Both the position numbers and the translations under genes were made by a program. Shown one piece after another: positions 45,156 to 55,800 of a stretch of DNA of 64,000 nucleotides (position 1 is the first letter of the stretch; each line of letters starts with the position of its first letter). The DNA lies in contig CP071493.1 in assembly GCA_017354895.1 (NCBI GenBank), positions 7,564,001 through 7,628,000 on the forward strand, given 5' to 3'. The notes under the pieces were generated by a model that did no database searches, was not told the DNA's origin, and saw nothing but the letters and a program-made list of their open reading frames with translations. The DNA is from Podospora comata (taxonomy: Eukaryota; Ascomycota; Sordariomycetes; Sordariales; Podosporaceae).

Positions 45156-47136
45156 ATGTCTTCACCAAGCCGTCGCACAACCCCGGAGTTTCTCGATAAC
45201 GACGACAAGCTCCCGGCGTCCAGACAGGAGGCAATTGACCACATCCTTCAGATTCGGAGATGGCAGGAGGACTCTGGGTTTTTGACAAGCCGGGCGTTCC
45301 AGGGGATGCTGAAGACGTACGTTTAAGCTCTGTCGCTCCACTTGGGTGACATCGATCGATACTGACAACAGTCCAGACTGAGCGAAAATTTGACCACCAC
45401 CAGCTCACGGTTCATCTTTGAGTTACTCCAAAACGCAGATGATCTCGACTACGGTGGTGCTTCCCCACAAGTCCATTTCACTTACGATGTCGAGAAACGC
45501 CACCTTCTCGTAGAGTCCAACGAGATTAGCTTCAAGAAGAAGAATGTCCGGGCTATTTGCAGTGCGACCGAGAGTTCCAAGAACATCCAGAGAGGGTATA
45601 GGATTGAGCGGAGGCTGATTGGAGAGAAGGGACTCGGCTTCAAATCGGTCTTCAAGGTTGCGTCAAGTGTCTGGATAAGGTCCGGTCACTACTCATTTCG
45701 ATTCGACCGTAATGGAGAGCTAGGGAGGATACAACCGATATGGGACGACGATTTTCCAGCCGAAGAGTACGCCAACGGACTCACCACAGCCATCCTACTG
45801 AAGATCGCCAGTCCTGTTCATGACCGGCAGACTGGGACCTCGGACCCGATGGAACTTGTTTTACAAGGTCTAGAGTCACTGAAACCAGGCCATCTTCTCT
45901 TTCTTTCCAAGACCAAAGAAGTCAAGGTCGGCAAGGTTGTTGGTTCCGGCGCTTTGAGGAGTTTTATCCGGGGCTCGGTGGCCACTGCTAAGCCGACAGC
46001 AGTCTTTAAAGCCGATCATATCCTACCACCACGTAACACGTTACTGCTAGTGTCATTATTTCACAATGGGGTGATTAACTAGCAAGTTGCTTATCGGCAT
46101 CTAGTGACGGACCTGCCCGACATACCAGAGCGTCCAGGCTATTTACAGTCTGAAACAACTCTAGTGTTTCCGTTGAAAATTCCGCTGGATAAGCCACCAG
46201 AATCCAACATGGTATACGCGTTTCTGCCGATTAGAGATTATGGCTTCAAGGTACGTCACAGTTCAGAGGCACAATACCGGGTGTATGTTTGCTAATGATG
46301 GACAATAGTTTGCCATTCACGCCGACTTTCTTCTTGTACCAAGCAGAGAAAGCATTATTAATAATGTTTGGAACAGGGGTCTAGTCGAGGGGGTCTATCG
46401 AGCTTTGGTTCATACTCTCCCCGGCTTTCACAGGTTCGGATACCACGAGCTCTTCTATCGCTGGCCTCTACTTCTGCCGTCCGGACCAACGCGCAACGAC
46501 ATCTTTAAACCGGTTCAAAGTCGCCTTCGTAACCTATGCTCATTGAACCCCGTACTTAAGGATTCCAAAGGGCGTCTGGTCTGCGGAAATCAGCTGAAAA
46601 TCGTACCGACGAGGCTCAAGGACCAAGCCGGCAAGAACATTCTGCCAGCTGCATACTCGACGCAACATCTCATTTCTGATAGGTATCCTGCCAGGATTCA
46701 CGCCAAACTCCAAGCACTGGGTGTGCCGCTACTCTCGGCAGAAGAATTCCTCGCAGACTTGGCAACATTTATCACTAACTTCCCTGCTGAGTTTCGAGCA
46801 ATGCATGTCTCATGGCATAATGCTCTTTGCAAAGCACTGCACTCCCTCTTAGACGGCCATCGAGATATGATCGAAACGCTTGAGATTGTCCCAGTTCACG
46901 ACAAGACCTGGGTCTCTTTCAAAGGACGCCGTTTATATCTACCATCAGACGTCGACCTGAAGCTGCTAGTGAGCATCAGCCCTTTGGGTATCGATCTCGA
47001 CATTCGCCAAAATGCCGAACGAACAAAATTTTTCCAGGCGATGGGGGCTCAGATCAACCTCCCAACAAGCAGTCCCAGCTCCTGCAGAGTGGCCAATAGC
47101 ACAGTCCAATTTGGTGCTGAGGATTCAGAACCATGA
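45156..47136 (+). pseudogene. Sacsin-type HATPase domain protein, truncated
   Basis: Exons 45156-45316, 45377-46250, 46309-47136 join in one frame (introns GTACGT...CCAG and GTACGT...ATAG). Motifs: FELLQNADDLDY (N box), then IGEKGLGFKSVF (G2 box), as in GHKL ATPase modules of sacsin-like and fungal heterokaryon-type proteins. The expected N-E-x-G-F (G1) reads NEISF, so a key glycine is missing. A TAG lies in frame at 46081-46083 after NGVIN, yet the family sequence goes on: VTDLPDIPERPGY, AFLPIRDYGFKFAIHADFLL, and more to 47136. Relatives are usually over 1500 residues; this ends near 600. Probably a dead, 3'-truncated gene. Confidence 0.7.
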
Positions 47137-47739
47137 GCATGAGCATGGCGTCGGGACGATCTGATATGTCGGGGTAGTGATTGAATCCTAGCCAAAATCT
47201 CTTCTAGCTCAGCTGTGAAGAGCTCCATTGTTTCTACGCGCCGGTGCAGATAAACAGGTAGACACGCTCAGTTCCCAAGACGCGGCGGTCGCTTTAGGTA
47301 CATCATCAGACCCACATCAATGCCAAGAAACGTAAGACTCCTGGCAGGAGTCTTAAAGATCTTGGCGCCAAGACATCACGCGCGTCGGGCTTCTTGGCGC
47401 CAGGTCTCTGGGAAGCATCTTAGAACAACCACCTACAGGCAAACCAAGTCGACCTCTGCCCGGTCTAATAGCGCTGGTCTTGTAGACCACGGGCTGACCT
47501 TGACCGATAATGGCTTCAAATGTTCTTCTCTGAAACGTCAGGTCTGGCCTCTGCTAGAGTACCTGACCTCCCTTATTTTTAGCTAACGAGTTGAGATATA
47601 AGTCAAGTCATGGTCTCCAAGCAACTGCCTTCTAGAATGGCATAGACTATACTTTCAACTCTTTCTACAGATTTTTTTATCTTCAGCCGGAGACAAAGAG
47701 AAACCCAACAGCTCACATTTCCTATCGATCATCAAAAAC
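47137..47739. other. Intergenic; no gene supported
   Basis: Possibly the ruined remainder of the HATPase gene, but no motif can be read. It contains an inverted pair around 47337-47365 (AAGACTCCTGGCAGGAGTCTT), which could form a hairpin. Confidence 0.4.
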
Positions 47740-47955
47740 ATGGACGAAGACAAGATCGTATCTCTGTTGGACGAATGGTATCGCTCGCCTTACGCTGACC
47801 AGCCGCTGGAGGATATCATGACGACATGGGTGAAACCCGAAGAAGCTGGGCCAAAGCCGGCTGTGCCAAAGACAAACTGTGCGACAAAAAAGCGTAAATA
47901 CGAGGACATCAGCGGGGGTGTGGAAGAAAGGGCAGCAAAAAGACGGAGAGTTTAG
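47740..47955 (+). CDS. Small basic-tailed hypothetical protein
   Basis: ATG 47740 in a fair context (AAAACATGG) gives 71 residues. The N-terminal half is acidic/aromatic (MDEDKIVSLLDEWYRSPY), the C-terminal half ends with two basic clusters (KKRKYE and KRRRV) that look like a nuclear signal. No family recognised. It could be a short gene or the end of something larger; its short length keeps confidence low. Confidence 0.35.
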   Translation: MDEDKIVSLLDEWYRSPYADQPLEDIMTTWVKPEEAGPKPAVPKTNCATKKRKYEDISGGVEERAAKRRRV

Positions 47956-48549
47956 TTGGATGAGGCGGCTTCATGTTGGTTGATTGCATACTTCGATCAT
48001 GGTTGGAGTCAATGGCTAAGCGTGGCGCTGGGCGTTTCATGGGGATAGTTTTTTCGCAGGATGAGGGTGGTGTACCTAGGTATTGATTACCTTGGCTTGT
48101 TCGGTGGGCTTAAGTTTGGCATTTCAATAGAACGTACTTGCGCTCCGGTATCGATGAAACGAATCAGGGTGACATTTCCACAGAAAATCTGGGTGTGATT
48201 TAACATTAAAACTTCGCCTGGAAGAGGAAGGCGGGCGTTATAGAGACCACTTGGTTCGATGGTAATAAATCAGTTACTTAGGTGTACTGCATCTTTACAC
48301 TGAGATGTTTCACGATGACCGCAGCCTGTAACAACTCATCCAGATCAGATCACCTTGTAAGGTGTGATATCACGGCCTCCCGGTCAAATAGGTCATGTTG
48401 CCTTCCTATTTTTATCATGGCGCGGAAACACATGTAACAGGACCCGAGGCGCGACGGAGGTGTCAAAAGTAGCCATAGTATCTTTTTCCTATAAGTACGG
48501 ACCGACTCTTTACTTCTGGTAGAATTCATCCCAGAAATACACAGCCATC
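47956..48549. other. Intergenic; nothing recognised
   Basis: No frame or repeat of note; 5' flank of the hypothetical gene at 48550. Confidence 0.4.
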
Positions 48550-49358
48550 ATGAATCAGGACGCCGATACCAAGCAGCAAGCAGCAAGCTCTCTCTCTCCA
48601 TCTTCAAACTCAATTATAGAGGATGAGAATGCCAAAGTGGACCACCTGTATCAACGGTTACTTCAAGACAACACCGTTGAATTCTTCGGCTTGCGCTGCC
48701 AAGAGGTCTGGAACAACTGGATCGTACTTCTATCCCATACCATACTACCGCCAAATATCACGAGCCATGACGATCAGGCTTTTGCTGCATTTAGAGCAGT
48801 TCAAAGCGTTCTCTCCAACACGGCCGGCACAATTCAACGGCTCACATACCTCCGGCTCGTCTATCTCTTCGCTCAGGTGAAGACCATGATCCGAACGGAA
48901 AGACAAAGCGGGATGTTCCGCCGCAAGCGAGGGAATAGTGACGACAGTGTCGCGATCAATATCTCTGAGCGAGCATGCAATAATTTTAATAAATGTGTAA
49001 AGCGGAGCAAGATTATCGCTCAAAGACGGATTGCTCGGCGCTGGGCCCTGCTATCTCAAGAATGCCCGCTGTCTTTGCTCGTTTTTTCGAGTGAAGTGGA
49101 GATCATAATGTACCTACAGTGGCCCATGACACCTTACAGTTGCCGTTGGAAGCTAACATGGAGGACAGACACGACTTTAAGCGGATCAAAACGGCCACTT
49201 TGACAGCTTTAGGCGAACGGGTCACTAAAAACTTCTCGCCTAACTTTGCCCTCTTCTGTTCTCGGTTGAACCGCAAGGCGGAAGAAATAGCTACATCGTC
49301 AGAGAAAAGCGAGTTCTCGCAGGTATGGGAACTTCTGTGGTCGACAGACAGTGCTTAA
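48550..49358 (+). CDS. Hypothetical helical protein, splice model unclear
   Basis: ATG 48550. The first frame is open to 49203 and begins MNQDADTKQQAASSLSPSS; it has long helical stretches (EFFGLRCQEVWNNWIVLLSH, LTYLRLVYLFAQVKTM). A second frame, open to 49358, reads LQLPLEANMEDRHDFKRIK and then VWELLWSTDSA and looks like its last exon, with the acceptor CTACAG at about 49119. Candidate donors near 48993-48997 (GTGTAA in the right phase, GTAAAG in another) do not settle the join. No family recognised. Confidence 0.4.
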
Positions 49359-50106
49359 AGTCGTTCTGGTGCAATTTAGGCGGGGTATTGCCGGCGGCTA
49401 GCCGAGGTTCAGCCGAGATCAGACTTACATTCATCCAAGCGCATAACTTTTAAGGAGGACCGTCGAACATGTGTCTCGCCGGCGACTCTCTGAGAGCTTA
49501 GTTAAGAGATATATGTTTAGATTAGGTATTAATAAATCTTTCCTGCAAATATAACACCAACAACCATTGCCACCAACGCCATTCTTTCTTCATCCAAACA
49601 GACACAACAGAGCGTGCTAGGCTGCTAGGCACACCTTACTCAGGTATCTACCCCGTAGCGTAAGACATATAGACTTCCAATCTAACAGGGATCTTGCGGA
49701 CGGTAATCTGCCCACCTCAGCTTACACTACCGTCGTCAATTTTGGCACGGCGCTGGCGGTGCGGGTGTTTTGGCGCAGGCGGTATGGCTGGTCAACCGCG
49801 CCGCTGTTTATAGAGACTAGTAACGGCGCTGGCAGAGGCGCGGCCGATATTGAACCGTAATGTTGTTCTCATCCCGACACATCACTGAAAGGCAATATTT
49901 GGGGTAAAGAAACGCCCAGTGGATAACTAGGTACCTATTTAGAAGCCCTGACCCGTCAGAAAGCGCCAAACCAAACAGGCCTCGTTTCCCCTTTCCTGCT
50001 CTCTGCGGAGCTCCAAATGTCTGATAGCGGTGTGGACCTCCGCACGCAAATTATAGGTGAGAATAATGACTGTAATAGGTCCTAGATTTTGCTAACTTAG
50101 GCGACT
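49359..50106. other. Intergenic; nothing recognised
   Basis: No gene or repeat found. 3' flanks of convergent genes. Confidence 0.45.
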
Positions 50107-52001
50107 TTAGAGAATTTGAGATTCTGCTGTGAACATGATATCCTCATTCGTTATATCACTGGGAAGAGGGTAGGAAAACTCAAAGTCGATAGCAACCATC
50201 CTGTTATTAACACGTAGAAAGTTATGGAGCCTTGGGTCCCCATGAACAACCCCTTTTTCCGTAAGCAGGTTATACATGTCCTGGAGTTTACCGAGAAGGC
50301 GAGGATTCCCTAGCTCTTCAGTTGGAAGATTGTGTAGCGACATTCCTTCGACGTTTTCCAGGAGAATGGCAGGAGTGGGCCGCTTGCTGATCCTCCTCTG
50401 GGCGTGGGGGTAGCTGACGGCTACTTCACCAAACAAAAGCGGGATGTGGGTGCCCTGGAGGGATCGAAGATGCAGGTATGTGTCGATTTCGTTTTCGTAG
50501 TTATTAGCCTTATTGGGGTTTCGCTCCTTTAGAATGATAGTTGTCGGTAAGAACCACTCTGGCAGCAATCGCTGTAGCCAGGAGCGGACGAGCTGCGGCA
50601 TCCAGAATGATAGCTAGTAAGTAATTAGATTCGGCGGGATATCTAAGAGAAAGATATGCCGATTTGCGTAGATTCGTTTTGCAGGTGCTCGAAAACGTCG
50701 GGAGCTAAACTGTATGTCCTATAGAACCAGGATTAATAATAGTAACTATCAGCGTTTAGAAGTTAGAGTATATACCTTAATCTCGTAATCTTTATCGCCT
50801 TCCATCTTAAAGTAATAGATAGGGTAGAGTGACGGAGTAGAATGGTTAAAACGCAGGAAAATTAAGCGAGGTGGAATTGGCTCAAGGTTTTTATAAAAAG
50901 AGGAAGGTAGCACAAGCAAACGAGTGGGATCCACTTTTCTAGGCACCAAAACTAAATTAGTCGAAAGCTGCAGATGTCACTACCCGAGGCTGACAGTATC
51001 CCAAACAACCAGTCCATTCTCGTCCAAGACAGCATTTCCATCCGCGGAAGCCCAATACCATGCTCCACGATCAAACATCCGTATATAGCCATTAGGATGC
51101 ACTGGATATACTTCGAGTTCGTTATTCTCATTAACCCACTCAGGATTTCCTGACTACCATTCGAATCTGCGAATATAACCATCCAAGATCACTACCAGGG
51201 GCTCGGCAGCTTACATTCTCCGAATCTAATGGGTCAGCGTCCGGAAGAGGCTATAGCGCAATGTTGCATAGTTGCTTGAGAAAAGAAGGTAAATAACCCC
51301 GCAGTCTTCCCGCCGGATATATTGAGCCGTTTGAGCTTAAAATATAAGGATCAGGAGGAACTGGCCGTTAAATACCGATGTAGCGAAGCATTTGTATTTA
51401 TAACAGTATTTATCAATATAGTTGTCAGCAAGTAAGTATTATTATAGGGCTATTGTACTTACCTTAGCTCCTTTCCTAGCCAGCGACGATTGGAATCTGC
51501 TGTAATTTCTCCCGTCTATCTTGCGACATCGATTATCCCATGCCTTTTGAGTTCCCCTATCACAAGACAACGCTCTCCACATCCCCAAGTGAAGTCAATG
51601 GTCTGGTTGACATTGGTATGGCCAAGAGGTCCTGATTCTGACCGTTGGATAATGGGTGGTGTTCTCTGGGTTTGGAAGGCGAGCTGGATGGGTTCTGAGA
51701 CTTTGGTATAGAATGTCCTAACACTGTCGCCCTCCTTCTATAACCATTCGGTAGTGCCGTTCAAAGGGCTTACATCATTATTTAGGAGATAGTTGTCTAA
51801 AGCATCTTCGGGCCCCAACATGATACTGATCTCGTCTCGGGTAGGGTTTACATAGAATTGATCAAAAGCTTGGACCTCATGATAGGCGTCCGCCCAGCTT
51901 TTATAGGTCAGAGTTGGTTTGCCGGCTCCTGGTAATGTGTGAAAGGAGGCAGTGCCATTTGGCATAGGGGGCTGAAGGAAAAGGTCTCTCAAACTGACCA
52001 T
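50107..52001 (-). pseudogene. Fungal kinase-like protein gene, many stops
   Basis: ATG 52001 (MVSLRDLFLQPPMPNGTASF) opens a frame that can be followed, with interruptions, to 50107. Blocks in order: TIDFTWGCGERCLVIGELKR; an intron-like GTAAGT at about 51471; NGQFLLILIF and REDCGVIYLLFSSNYATLRY; GYIRMFDRGAWYWASADG; LEPIPPRLIFLRFN; KMEGDKDYEIK followed by an intron (GTATAT...ATAG); MPQLVRSWLQRLLPEWFLP; then a kinase-like core with ILKER, GVVHGDPRLHNFLR and AIDFEF. This is a fungal family of kinase-like (aminoglycoside-phosphotransferase fold) proteins. I count at least seven in-frame stops, all TAG or TAA, among readable blocks. The pattern fits RIP of a duplicated gene. Confidence 0.65.
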
Positions 52002-52230
52002 ATTGATATGCTGAGACAGAAGCAAAAGGTGATAGCAAATCGATAATATATAGAAGTAAGCTGGGTCTGGCTTATCCAGAACAAGAGACAGGTATGAAAG
52101 CAAATAGGGGAGTATCGGCCAGACTTAAATACTTTAACTGCCTTCACAGACAATGAACCTCATCAAGTTCTTCAAGTAATTTCCTGATTTACCAGCTCAC
52201 AGTGATAAGTGATGACGAGTGTGCGCAGTT

Positions 52231-52323
52231 CGACTTCAGCGTCAACTGCCGATTGTGTGAACGACTTCAGCGTCAACTGCCGATTGTGTGAACGACTTCA
52301 GCGTCAACTGCCGATTGTGTGAA
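52231..52323. repeat. Three tandem 31-bp units (tail of copy B)
   Basis: Perfect copies at 52231-52261, 52262-52292 and 52293-52323, each starting CGACTTCAGCGTCAACTGCC and ending GATTGTGTGAA. The unit occurs about 1.5 times in copy A at 23330-23377. Confidence 0.9.
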
Positions 52324-52584
52324 TCAGAAGGTCAGAGCCTGCAGCATTCCAGGTTGTCACACCCATGCGAAGCGTTTTGTCAGATCTTGCTGGGCGCGGT
52401 CGGTCACGGATTATGTGTATGCAGGTCGGCCGCGTTGAACGAGATGGCTGATACTCCCTTGGAGGTGGGGTAGATTTATCGAACCCGCCCGCTGCGCTAC
52501 TAACAACCCTCAGATACACAGCTCGGTGTAAATTTAAACAAACTCCGGCGATCAGCCCCAATAAGGTCCGATAACTGAGAAAGG
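52231..52584 (-). repeat. SINE-like dispersed repeat, copy B
   Basis: Tail units 52231-52323 plus a 261-bp core 52324-52584, same orientation as copy A at 23330-23638 and the same core length. Nine of about 13 differences are transitions, nearly all with A or T in copy A, as light RIP of copy A would give. No clear target duplication is seen. Confidence 0.65.
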
Positions 52585-52678
52585 GTTAGGTCACTCATCT
52601 GCCTAATTTCGATCTCCGCGTCTGGGTTGTCGTTGATGAGATTAGACCGTATTTGGGTGGCTGTATTTGTCCCCGAGC

Positions 52679-52768
52679 TGCACTTACAGGCATCACAGTT
52701 TTGTGATCCTTGTCATCAGGTCAGCCTTTAGCCCATCTGCACTTACAGGCATCACAGTTTTGTGATCC
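52679..52768. repeat. 31-bp direct repeat carrying an inverted repeat
   Basis: Two perfect 31-base copies (52679-52709 and 52738-52768), 59 bases apart start to start. Each contains ATCACA, GTTT, TGTGAT, a perfect 6-bp inverted repeat. They lie upstream of the WD40 tail. Confidence 0.7.
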
Positions 52769-52919
52769 ATGTCGTCCGCCCGAACTCATTGCCGTTCATT
52801 CTCCGGTCTCAAACTCTCCGCCAATCTTACCGGCGTGGAATGGAGCAATTGCATACCACGCTTCAGGCACCGCTAACGATGCCCCAATGCTGCGACGGTT
52901 GATTCAATCCGTCGGTTTC

Positions 52920-53276
52920 AGGCGACAGCACCATCCGGCTCTGGGATACGGCGACCGGCGCGCACCGGCAGACGCTCGAGGGGCATAGCAGCTCGGTCAG
53001 CGCAGTGGCGTTCTCCAGGAATGGTCAATGTCTCGAGACAGACCGAGGGCTGCTGAGCGTAACCGTAAACTCCGACGCTTCAAGCAGCTCTGGAGACCAG
53101 AAACTCGCCAGCGGTTTTCTCTTCGTCGGCGACGATTGGGTCACAAGAAATGGGAAGAGCGTTCTTTGGCTTCCCGCCGACTATCGGGCAACATGTGTGG
53201 CGGTTCATGGTCAAACACTTATCTTAGGACATGCCTCTGGCCAAGTGACGTTCTTTCGGTTTGCTTTTACGGAGTG
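52920..53276 (+). pseudogene. WD40 tail of an NLR, isolated fragment
   Basis: One frame gives a full WD40 blade (SGDSTIRLWDTATGAHRQ, then LEGHSSSVSAVAFSRNG) and the family's closing region: FVGDDWVTRNGKSVLWLPAD, then TCVAVHGQTLILGHASGQV. This is the end of a HET-E/NACHT-WD40 protein. Nothing upstream encodes the NACHT part. The stop at 53274-53276 is natural for the family, and this last piece is itself open. Better preserved than the WD40 tail at 17751. Confidence 0.7.
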
Positions 53277-53635
53277 ATGGATTTCTGTAATCGTTGGAAT
53301 ATTATATATTTTAATATCTCTGCTTAAGTGGAGGGCCTGGAAGCCATATCTGCTTTATACCATTTACTTTTCGCCACTAACGTGGTTCTGATCGATACCA
53401 CTTACCACTTCTCTAAGATTGGCCGCCGCCTGTCATCGGCCGCAACAAGCAACGGAATATCCATCTGCCAGGTATGACGCAGTTACAGTAACGCAAGATA
53501 GTTATACCCAGCTGGGAGAAACAAGTGCAGATTTGGTATGAAGTACAGATGAAGATCTGCTCTATTCGCTAGCAATTTGACATACTGAGGTGCACATCAC
53601 CTCAACCATCCCTAAATTCAGCCTTAAATTCATAT
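53277..53635. other. Intergenic; nothing recognised
   Basis: Short convergent spacer without notable content. Confidence 0.4.
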
Positions 53636-55210
53636 TCAAGAGGTTGTGGGCAATCCCTTCCTCTGGTGGAACTGCTGCAGGATCTCAGGACATTGCTCGA
53701 AATACGCAGCGGGTTCCCAAGTATTGTGCTTATGCCCATACCCTGCCCACTTAACCAGGTACTCCCGCCCCTCTTCTCCCAGTCGCCAGTCCCGAATATC
53801 CTCGACCTTAAAATATTCGTCACCTTGAACCTCCTCAGCCGTGGAGGCAACTCTTGAAGGGAGAGCCCGCGCCGTCGAGGAAATCCTCCCTGCTGGTAAC
53901 TTGCGCCGCGGGCTTTCCGGTGCGCGGTCATTTTGTCCATAATTCGTATAAGGATTCCACGTGAACTCCACCTGAAACGTCGCTGCCCCGTCCACCCAAA
54001 CGCGCTTAAGGACCGCTTCAAGTGGCCATTCCTCAAAGCTTGCGAAAGCGGCCTCGAATGTCTCCTCTTCCAAAGCGGACGCCCCTGAAGATTGCGGCTC
54101 AGAAATTCTATGCTGACTTTGGCGGCGCTTTGGACCTTGGCTTGGTGGTGGTCGTTGAGTCTGTGGTCGTTGAGCCTGTAGCGATAGGGAGTTGGTGCCA
54201 CGAAGATGCGCCTGCCGCTTGGGCGCTGTTCTGCGGGTTGTAGGGGCCGAAGTATTTACCCTGCGGCGCTTCCCTCGTGGCGGCTGGATGGCATCCTCAT
54301 CCTTGCCTTGCTTGGCGTCACTTCCCACAATGGGAGAGCAGTCCTCCTCGTCGTCGGTATCGCAATGTCGTCGACGTAGACGATGACCGATGTTTTGCTG
54401 AAGGTTGATCCGCTCCTGACTGGCGGACGGCTGCACAGATGGCTCGGTATGAGCCATCTCACGGTCGCTGTTGCTCTCATCCTCTAACAACCTCGGTATG
54501 CTTGCCCGACCCTCCTGTGCTTATAGCTGCACGACAGAACCATCCTCATCCTGCTCTCCTCTATTATCCGGAACGAGAAGATGACGTTGTTCTGAGTCAC
54601 TCGCCTGATCCCTATCGTCACGGCGATCACGGTACTGAGAGAGGTGGCAGCTGCCGGATTGTGGACTAACCCCACGGCCGAAGGCGGCGCCGCATGGGCT
54701 TTGGGGCTGAAGGCGTGGCTCGGCATCCGCCGGCTCGAGCTCGCCAGTGCTCTCGTCTGGCAGTGTGGGTGTGGGTGCCCGGCCCTCCACCCCTTGCGGC
54801 GGCACGGCAGGACACATCCCATTCTACTCTCCTCTATCATCTAAAATTTGAGGAGAGGTAGGGCGGTAATCCGCTTTGAGATTGGTATAGCATTGTCCAC
54901 CAACATCGCGCCGGAAGTCGATCCAGTCTTAGCTATAGAGCGTCCGCAGGGGCAGCCCAGCATTAGCCGGCTCCGCGTCGTCACGCTCGCTACCCTCGTT
55001 ATCCACTTTGGCCTCGGGTGACTTGGCATTTAAAAGCCAACGGTAAAATGCAGACAGGTTTAGGTGCCTGGCACATCCATCACCCTGACGATATGGCGAC
55101 CCCGCGCACACGAGCGTACGGCAGGATACCGGGAACGTCGGAACTGGTCCATCCTGCTCCGCGTGCAGAGCTATAGGCGGGGCAGGAGATTTTCTGGCTA
55201 TGCCGGTCAT
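53636..55210 (-). pseudogene. Chromodomain protein ORF with three stops
   Basis: A single frame runs from ATG 55210 to 53636, broken by TAA near 54930, TAG near 54818 and TAA near 54523. The best candidate working start is ATG 54457, giving about 270 residues. A basic, P/Q-rich middle (GKRRRVN) leads to FEEWPLEAVLKRVWVDGA, then a C-terminal chromodomain: YFKVEDIRDWRLGEEG, then YLVKWAGYGHKHNTWEP. Chromodomains bind methylated histone tails; similar stand-alone proteins are common in fungal accessory regions. The upstream part holds an imperfect internal duplication (the 54480-54560 region resembles 54770-54840). It may be a gene of a mobile element. Confidence 0.6.
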
Positions 55211-55800
55211 ATTAATAACTAAGGGCTCTAATATATCGTAACCGTCAAAAGTAGCCTCGATACCTTCGCCTGCTCAGATATGTTAATATATTGGCTTGCC
55301 GAGAAATGCGAGATCCAGGCATATACCTGTACCAGTAATACGGCCGGATTTAACCTTATTACGTATATCTAATAGAAGCCCATCATACGACTTAAAAAAT
55401 GTATCGGATCGGCCGTTAAGATTATTAAACTCGTTATCGGTTAGGATTAGGAGTATACCAGCCTATAACTTTCCAGCACTACCGCGATAAGAATCGTACG
55501 CATCCTGCGGCAGGGGCAGGCGTAAAGGAACCCTAAAAATCGCTATCGAGGGGTTCCCCTCTTAAACCCCAAGACCACGGTTCACGGACTTGGGACCCGC
55601 CGCTATAGGAGGGACGTAAAAGATCTGGCGGTCGAGGTAAACTGTTACTATCGCGGTCCTAGTGAGATACCGCGCTATTAAACTGGAGAGAAGATTATCA
55701 AAGGTTATAGGAAGGACAGTTCCCCGGAAGCGTTGGCGTGTAAGCTGGCCATCTTCACATTACTGAGGTATCGGGGAACGAGCGAAATATATACATGCGC
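55211..55800. mobile_element. AT-rich RIP-like block of unknown origin
   Basis: TA-rich, with stops in every frame. A plus-strand reading shows YRLGLGVYQPITFQHYRD near 55440, so it was once coding, probably part of the same accessory element as the chromodomain ORF or a neighbouring transposon. The family is not recognised. Confidence 0.35.

Noticed and set aside
52231-52323. CRISPR-like array of 31-bp units
   Set aside because: The units are directly adjacent without spacers and belong to the tail of a dispersed eukaryotic repeat.
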